Positions 8,135 to 11,960 of a DNA stretch of 11,960 nucleotides are shown piece after piece. The notes under the pieces are model-generated. The model did not search any database and was not told the DNA's origin. It saw nothing but the letters and a program-made list of their open reading frames with translations. Position numbers and translations under genes: made by a program. This DNA is from Gammaproteobacteria bacterium. GTDB taxonomy: Bacteria; Pseudomonadota; Gammaproteobacteria; Xanthomonadales; Xanthomonadaceae. The stretch is taken from assembly GCA_026398715.1 (NCBI GenBank), contig JAPLSI010000238.1, positions 1 to 11,960 on the forward strand. Direction: 5' to 3'. How positions within the stretch are numbered: position 1 is the stretch's first letter; each line of letters begins with the position of its first letter.

Positions 8135-8137
8135 GGC

Positions 8138-9498
8138 TCAGCCTAGTCCGATTACTTTTTCCTTGCGCTCGGCCAGGCGTTTTTCCAGGTAATGGATATT
8201 CGCGCCGCCTTGCTGGAAACCTATGTCGGCCATGATGCGCTGCTGCAGCGGCACGTTGGTCTTGATGCCGTCGACGATCATCTCCGACAACGCCACCTTC
8301 ATGCGTGAAATGGCTTGCGCACGCGTATTGCCGTGCACGATCAGCTTGCCGATCATCGAATCGTAATTCGGCGGCACCTTGTAGCCTTCGTAGATATGCG
8401 AATCCACGCGCACGCCGGGACCGCCGGGCGCATGGAAATGCTTGATCAGGCCGGGGCTGGGCAGGAAGGTTTCCGGATCCTCGGCATTGATGCGGCATTC
8501 GATGGCATGGCCGCGGATGACGATGTCTTCCTGGCGCAGCTTGAGTTTTTCACCCGAGGCGATCATCAACTGTTCGCGCACCAGGTCCACGCCGGTCACC
8601 ATTTCGGTGACGGGGTGTTCGACCTGCACGCGCGTATTCATCTCGATGAAGTAGAACTGGCCGTCCTGGTACAGGAACTCGAACGTGCCCGCGCCGCGGT
8701 AGCCGATGCGCACGCAGGCGTCGGTGCAGATCTTGCCGATGCGCGCGCGCTGTTCGTCGGTGATGCCCGTGCTTCCTCCACCACTTTCTGGTGGCGGCGC
8801 TGCATCGAACAATCGCGCTCGCCCAGGTGGATGGCATTGCCCTGGCCGTCCGACAGCACCTGGATTTCCACATGGCGTGGGTTTTCCAGGAATTTTTCCA
8901 TGTACACCATGTCGTTGCTGAAGGCAGCCTTGGCCTCGGCGCGCGTCGTCGCGATGGACGAGATCAGCGATGATTCTTCGCGCACTACGCGCATGCCACG
9001 ACCACCGCCGCCGCCCGCCGCCTTTACGATGATGGGGTAGCCGATTTCGCGGCCCATGCGCAGGGCTTCGGGCTCGTCATCGCCGACCGGGCCGCCGGAG
9101 CCGGGCACGCAAGGCACGCCTGCTTCCTTCATGGCGCGGATCGCTTCGACCTTGTCGCCCATCATGCGGATGACGTTGGCGGTGGGGCCGATGAAGATGA
9201 AGCCCGAGGACTCCACGCGTTCGGCGAAATCCGCGTTTTCCGACAGGAAGCCGTAGCCCGGATGGATCGCCGAGGCATCGGTCACTTCGGCCGCGGCAAT
9301 GATGGCCGGGATATTGAGGTAGCTCTCGCTCGACGGCGCCGGGCCGATGCAGACCGACTCGTCGGCCATCGCCACGTGCTTGAGGTTGCGGTCCACGGTC
9401 GAATGCACAGCCACGGTCTTGATGCCCAGTGCATGGCAGGCGCGCAGGATCCGCAACGCGATTTCGCCACGGTTGGCGATGACGACTTTTTTCAGCAT
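8138..9498 (-). CDS. accC: Biotin carboxylase subunit of acetyl-CoA carboxylase, interrupted by a frameshift
   Basis: AccC carboxylates the biotin on AccB with ATP and bicarbonate, the first half of malonyl-CoA synthesis. The first part (9498 to about 8770) starts [18 protein letters not shown] and includes the glycine-rich ATP loop [14 protein letters not shown] and [20 protein letters not shown]. The second part (about 8767 to 8138), in another frame, resumes at [11 protein letters not shown] and has [17 protein letters not shown] and [13 protein letters not shown]. Only two bases (8768-8769) lie between the codons for EEA and GIT, where relatives have about nine (Pro-Ala-Pro). Restoring seven bases gives 455 residues, a normal length. 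Start ATG 9496-9498 has AAGGG upstream; an in-frame ATG at 9520-9522 overlaps the accB stop. It sits 23 bases after accB. The gene is normally essential, so the break is probably a sequence error. Confidence 0.93.
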
Positions 9499-9521
9499 GG
9501 TCGGGCCCTTGCCGTCGGTCA

Positions 9522-10013
9522 TCAGGAGATGACGAACATGGGTTCGTCGAACTCGATCGGCTGGCCGGTGGTGACCAGGATGGCGCGCACCGTGCCGGAC
9601 ACATCGGCCTCGATCGGATTGAACATCTTCATCGCCTCGATGATGCCCAGCGTCTCGCCGGCCTTCACGGTCTGGCCGATCTTCACGAACGGCGGCGAAT
9701 CGGGATTCGGCGACGAATAATAGGTGCCGACCATCGGCGAGCGAACCATGTGGCCGTCGGGTACGTCCTTGCCGTTCTTGCCGACCTGGGCTTCGCTGGC
9801 CGTGGCCGATACGGCCGGCATCGGATGCGCGGCGCGACGGTCGTGATCGGCGGGAGCGACCGGCGGCGGGGGCGGCGCGTGGCTCACCATCACGGGCGCG
9901 TGCTGGGAATGCCGGGCCAGGCGAACGGATTCTTCGCCTTCCTTGATTTCCAGTTCGGCCAGGTTCGACTTGTCCAGCAGGTCGATGAGCGCTTTGATCT
10001 TGCGAAGGTCCAT
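9522..10013 (-). CDS. accB: Biotin carboxyl carrier protein of acetyl-CoA carboxylase
   Basis: AccB carries the biotin that moves CO2 between AccC and the carboxyltransferase. The 163-residue protein opens with the conserved [20 protein letters not shown] helix region. A flexible Pro/Ala-rich linker follows (about 38-85, with [10 protein letters not shown]). The biotinyl domain (about 88-163) has the lysine to be biotinylated, K129, in EAMKM, and closes [14 protein letters not shown]. It also carries the [11 protein letters not shown] 'thumb' segment seen in bacterial AccB. ATG 10011-10013 has a GAGG ribosome binding site seven bases upstream. It lies 37 bases after aroQ and 23 before accC, forming the usual aroQ-accB-accC order. 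Expression of accBC is autoregulated in some bacteria; nothing here shows it directly. Confidence 0.98.
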   Translation of the reverse strand: MDLRKIKALIDLLDKSNLAELEIKEGEESVRLARHSQHAPVMVSHAPPPPPVAPADHDRRAAHPMPAVSATASEAQVGKNGKDVPDGHMVRSPMVGTYYSSPNPDSPPFVKIGQTVKAGETLGIIEAMKMFNPIEADVSGTVRAILVTTGQPIEFDEPMFVIS

Positions 10014-10050
10014 GCAGGCCTCGTGAAGTCTTGTAAGAAGAAGGTGGGGG

Positions 10051-10536
10051 TTATTCGTCGTCCGCATCGGCGCCGATGCCGCCCGCGGAAGGCGGAAGGC
10101 TGGCGAGCTTGCGGATGGCGTGTTCAAGGGCGTAACGGTAGCTGTCGGCGCCGCAACCGCTGATAACCGCCTTGGCCAGGTCGCTGAAGTAGGAGCGATG
10201 CCTGAAGGGTTCTCGTGCGTGCGGATTGGACAGGTGGATCTCGATGAAGGGCAGTCGGCTCGCCGCCAGCGCATCGCGCAGCGCCACCGAGGTGTGGGTG
10301 AAGGCAGCCGGATTGATCAGCACGAAGTCGGTGCCGTCGGCCATGGCGGCCTGTACGCGGTTGACCAGTTCGTGTTCGGCGTTGGACTGGAATGATTCCA
10401 GCGTGTGGCCGCAGTCTTCGGCGCGCTCGATCAGGCGTGAGTCGATCTCCGCCAGGGTGATGCGCCCATAGACATCGGGCTCGCGCACGCCGAGCAGATT
10501 GAGATTGGGTCCATGCAGGACAAGGATTTTGGCCAC
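10051..10536 (-). CDS. aroQ: Type II 3-dehydroquinate dehydratase
   Basis: AroQ converts 3-dehydroquinate to 3-dehydroshikimate, the third step of the shikimate pathway, and usually acts as a dodecamer in the cytoplasm. The 161-residue protein opens [20 protein letters not shown]. The catalytic set known for the type II enzyme is present: R18 and Y23 on the flexible lid (VREPDVYG), N75 and H81 in [11 protein letters not shown]101 in IEIHLSN, and R112 ([10 protein letters not shown]). The C-terminal tail after about 148 is acidic and probably disordered. The start is a GTG at 10534-10536, supported by GGAGGG five bases upstream and by the family N-terminus. Its placement directly before accBC is common in proteobacteria. 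Confidence 0.97.
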   Translation of the reverse strand: MAKILVLHGPNLNLLGVREPDVYGRITLAEIDSRLIERAEDCGHTLESFQSNAEHELVNRVQAAMADGTDFVLINPAAFTHTSVALRDALAASRLPFIEIHLSNPHAREPFRHRSYFSDLAKAVISGCGADSYRYALEHAIRKLASLPPSAGGIGADADDE

Positions 10537-10643
10537 CGGTCCCTCCAGAGCGGAAGGGGAGTGTGCCTTGGATGCCGAAGACTTGTCCAGACGATCCGGG
10601 GGTTTTCGCTGAAGATGCCTACTGTTTGACTAGTATTTCGGCA
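10537..10643 (-). other. Short gap between the TlpA-like gene and aroQ
   Basis: These 107 bases hold the aroQ ribosome binding site (GGAGGG on the minus strand). They also contain part of a five-pair inverted repeat, CTAGT/ACTAG (10630-10634 and 10643-10647), which spans the stop of the TlpA-like gene. There is no T run after it, so it is a poor terminator. A promoter for aroQ-accBC would be expected here but no convincing -35/-10 pair is visible. Confidence 0.3.
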
Positions 10644-11237
10644 CTAGGGCCTTGGATGGGCCTGTGCGGCCCACGTGTCGAGTTCGGCGGCGGAGCGGAA
10701 AGCGCCGACCTTGCGGGCGATCAGCCGGCCATCGGCGTCGATCAAGGCACTGAAGGGCAGCACGCCATGCCGGTTGCCCAACACCACCGAACTGTCGGTG
10801 CCGCCGGGGCTTTCGATGCGGATGTCCATCGCCAGCGGGTGTGCGGCCAGGAAGGCTTCGGCGTCGGCCAGCGAGTCCAGGGCGATGGCGACCACGCGGA
10901 CCGGGTTGCCCGGCCGCCGTGACAGATCGGCCAGCAGCGGAAGTTCTTCGCGGCAGGGCGCGCACCAGCTTGCCCAGTAGTTGACCAAGGTGGCCTGGCC
11001 CGGGGCGACAACCACCCGTGCATTGCCCTTCAGGTCAGGCAGCTGCCAGGGTGCGACCTCGTCGCCTATCGAAAGCGATCCGCCCCGGTCGCCACCGGGA
11101 ATGAAGTCGGCCAGCAGTCCACCCAACGGCGACGACAACAAGGGCGCCGGTCCGTAGAAGGCCACGCTTGCCGCCAGCCCAAGCGCGGCCGCGAGCAGCG
11201 CGGCAAGGCCGATCAGCGAGGCCTGCTTCCAGCGCAT
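10644..11237 (-). CDS. TlpA/ResA-like membrane-anchored thioredoxin-fold disulfide reductase
   Basis: The 197-residue protein has an N-terminal signal anchor (about 7-29, LIGLAALLAAALGLAASVAF). A thioredoxin fold facing the periplasm follows. The redox motif is W91-C92-A93-P94-C95 in LVNYWASWCAPCREELPLL, and the conserved cis-proline is P161 in GVLPFSALIDADGR. Such proteins reduce disulfides in periplasmic targets, often during cytochrome c maturation or protein quality control, taking electrons from DsbD-type transporters. The neighbouring dsbD, only one base upstream, fits exactly that partnership. ATG 11235-11237 directly follows the dsbD stop, implying coupled translation. The specific target cannot be told. 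Names used for relatives include TlpA, ResA and DsbE; the sequence alone does not separate them. Confidence 0.92.
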   Translation of the reverse strand: MRWKQASLIGLAALLAAALGLAASVAFYGPAPLLSSPLGGLLADFIPGGDRGGSLSIGDEVAPWQLPDLKGNARVVVAPGQATLVNYWASWCAPCREELPLLADLSRRPGNPVRVVAIALDSLADAEAFLAAHPLAMDIRIESPGGTDSSVVLGNRHGVLPFSALIDADGRLIARKVGAFRSAAELDTWAAQAHPRP

Positions 11238-11238
11238 G

Positions 11239-11960
11239 TCAGCGTTTCGCCGCCGGATCCAGCGCTTGTTCCATCATCGACTGGCTGAGCAATTGCGGCA
11301 GCTTCGTGCCCGGTCCGCCGCCCGCGGGATAGACCACGTACAGGGGCACGCCCGGTGCGTGGAATTCATCGAGGAAGGCGCTGATCTCCGCATCCTGGTC
11401 GGTCCAGTCGCCGACCATGTACACCGTGTCGGTGCGCTCGAGCAGCGCGCGGAATGCGTCGGTATGCAGCACGGCTTTTTCATTCACCTTGCAGGTGATG
11501 CACCAGTCCGCGGTCATGTCGATGAAGACGGCACGGCCTTCGGCGCGCGCCTCGGCCAGTGCCTTTGCCGAATAGGCGACAGTGCCTTGCTCGATTTGCT
11601 GCGCGGCGGCCTGTGCCGGCAGGCGAACCGCGGCGACCGATGCGGCAAGCGCCACGGCGATCAGGACCCAGGCCACAACCTTCTGCGCAGGTCGCTCGGC
11701 GTAGCGCTGCTTTTCCAGCCACCACACGCCCAGCGCCAGCAACACGGCAGCAATGAGCAGCACGCCCACCGCATCCATGCCGCGCTGCTTGCCGAACACC
11801 CACAGCAGCCAGACCGCCGTCAGGTACATCGGGAAGGCCAGCCAGTGCTTCAGCGTTTCCATCCACGCGCCGGGACGCGGCAGGCGCGACGCCAGCGCGG
11901 GCACGAAACCGATCAGCAGGAAGGGCAGTGCCAGGCCGAGACCGAGTGCGAGGAAGACCA
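11239..11960 (-). CDS. dsbD: Thiol:disulfide interchange protein DsbD, C-terminal part (5' end outside window)
   Basis: DsbD carries electrons from cytoplasmic thioredoxin across the inner membrane to periplasmic reductases. About 239 C-terminal residues are visible; the frame is open to the window edge, so the N-terminal domain and first helices are missing. The visible part opens with a membrane segment (FLALGLGLALPFLLIGF), then the family-typical LPRPGAWMETLKHWLAFPMY. Further hydrophobic helices follow, and finally a thioredoxin-like gamma domain with the active-site pair in DMTADWCITCKVNEKAVL. The end, LLSQSMMEQALDPAAKR, is slightly beyond the core fold. The GTG at 11902-11904 is internal and is not the start. 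It precedes the TlpA-like gene by one base, consistent with a reductant supply operon. Confidence 0.95.
   Translation of the reverse strand, partial: VFLALGLGLALPFLLIGFVPALASRLPRPGAWMETLKHWLAFPMYLTAVWLLWVFGKQRGMDAVGVLLIAAVLLALGVWWLEKQRYAERPAQKVVAWVLIAVALAASVAAVRLPAQAAAQQIEQGTVAYSAKALAEARAEGRAVFIDMTADWCITCKVNEKAVLHTDAFRALLERTDTVYMVGDWTDQDAEISAFLDEFHAPGVPLYVVYPAGGGPGTKLPQLLSQSMMEQALDPAAKR

Noticed and set aside
8117..8136. Possible REP-like palindrome of the GTGGGAGC type
   Set aside because: Only one copy is visible and a T run follows it on the minus strand, so a plain terminator explains it better.
10630..10647. CTAGT/ACTAG inverted repeat at the end of the TlpA-like gene
   Set aside because: Short stem, eight-base loop, no T run, and it overlaps the stop codon; it could be chance.

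Overview
This GC-rich window carries a compact run of housekeeping genes from a gammaproteobacterium, most likely of the order Xanthomonadales (Lysobacterales). The placement rests on gene order (dsbD, thioredoxin-like gene, aroQ, accB, accC, then prmA, DUF3426, fis, purH, purD) and on proteins that read like Xanthomonas/Lysobacter family members. Genus cannot be set from the sequence. I see no tRNA, rRNA, CRISPR array, insertion sequence, prophage or defence genes, and no gene-free stretch over 300 bases.

Layout: (1) 2-307, plus strand: the 3' end of a probable ampE. (2) 335-6925, minus strand: one transcription direction reading prmA, a short DUF3426 membrane protein, fis, purH, purD, and a large MFS transporter-acyltransferase fusion. 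Spacings are tight and purD overlaps the MFS start by 11 bases. (3) 7038-7466, plus strand: a small exported coiled-coil protein of unknown function, facing away from prmA and ending one base from pssA. (4) 7468-11960, minus strand: dsbD (5' end outside the window), a TlpA-like thioredoxin, aroQ, accB, accC, an intrinsic terminator, then pssA.

The genes cover disulfide reduction in the periplasm (dsbD, TlpA-like), the shikimate pathway (aroQ), the first step of fatty acid synthesis (accB, accC), phospholipid synthesis or remodelling (pssA, MFS-acyltransferase), ribosomal protein methylation (prmA), nucleoid regulation (fis) and late purine synthesis (purH, purD).

Two genes are broken as written. 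accC has lost about 7 bases near 8768, inside a conserved stretch. The MFS-acyltransferase fusion has lost roughly 65-70 bases near 841-850, at the domain junction. Because accC is normally essential, an assembly or consensus error is the first explanation, at least there. I found no convincing new biological system. The most open biology is the exported protein at 7038-7466, which has a textbook heptad repeat followed by a His-x-His motif, and the DUF3426 protein, which lacks the zinc ribbon usual for its relatives.
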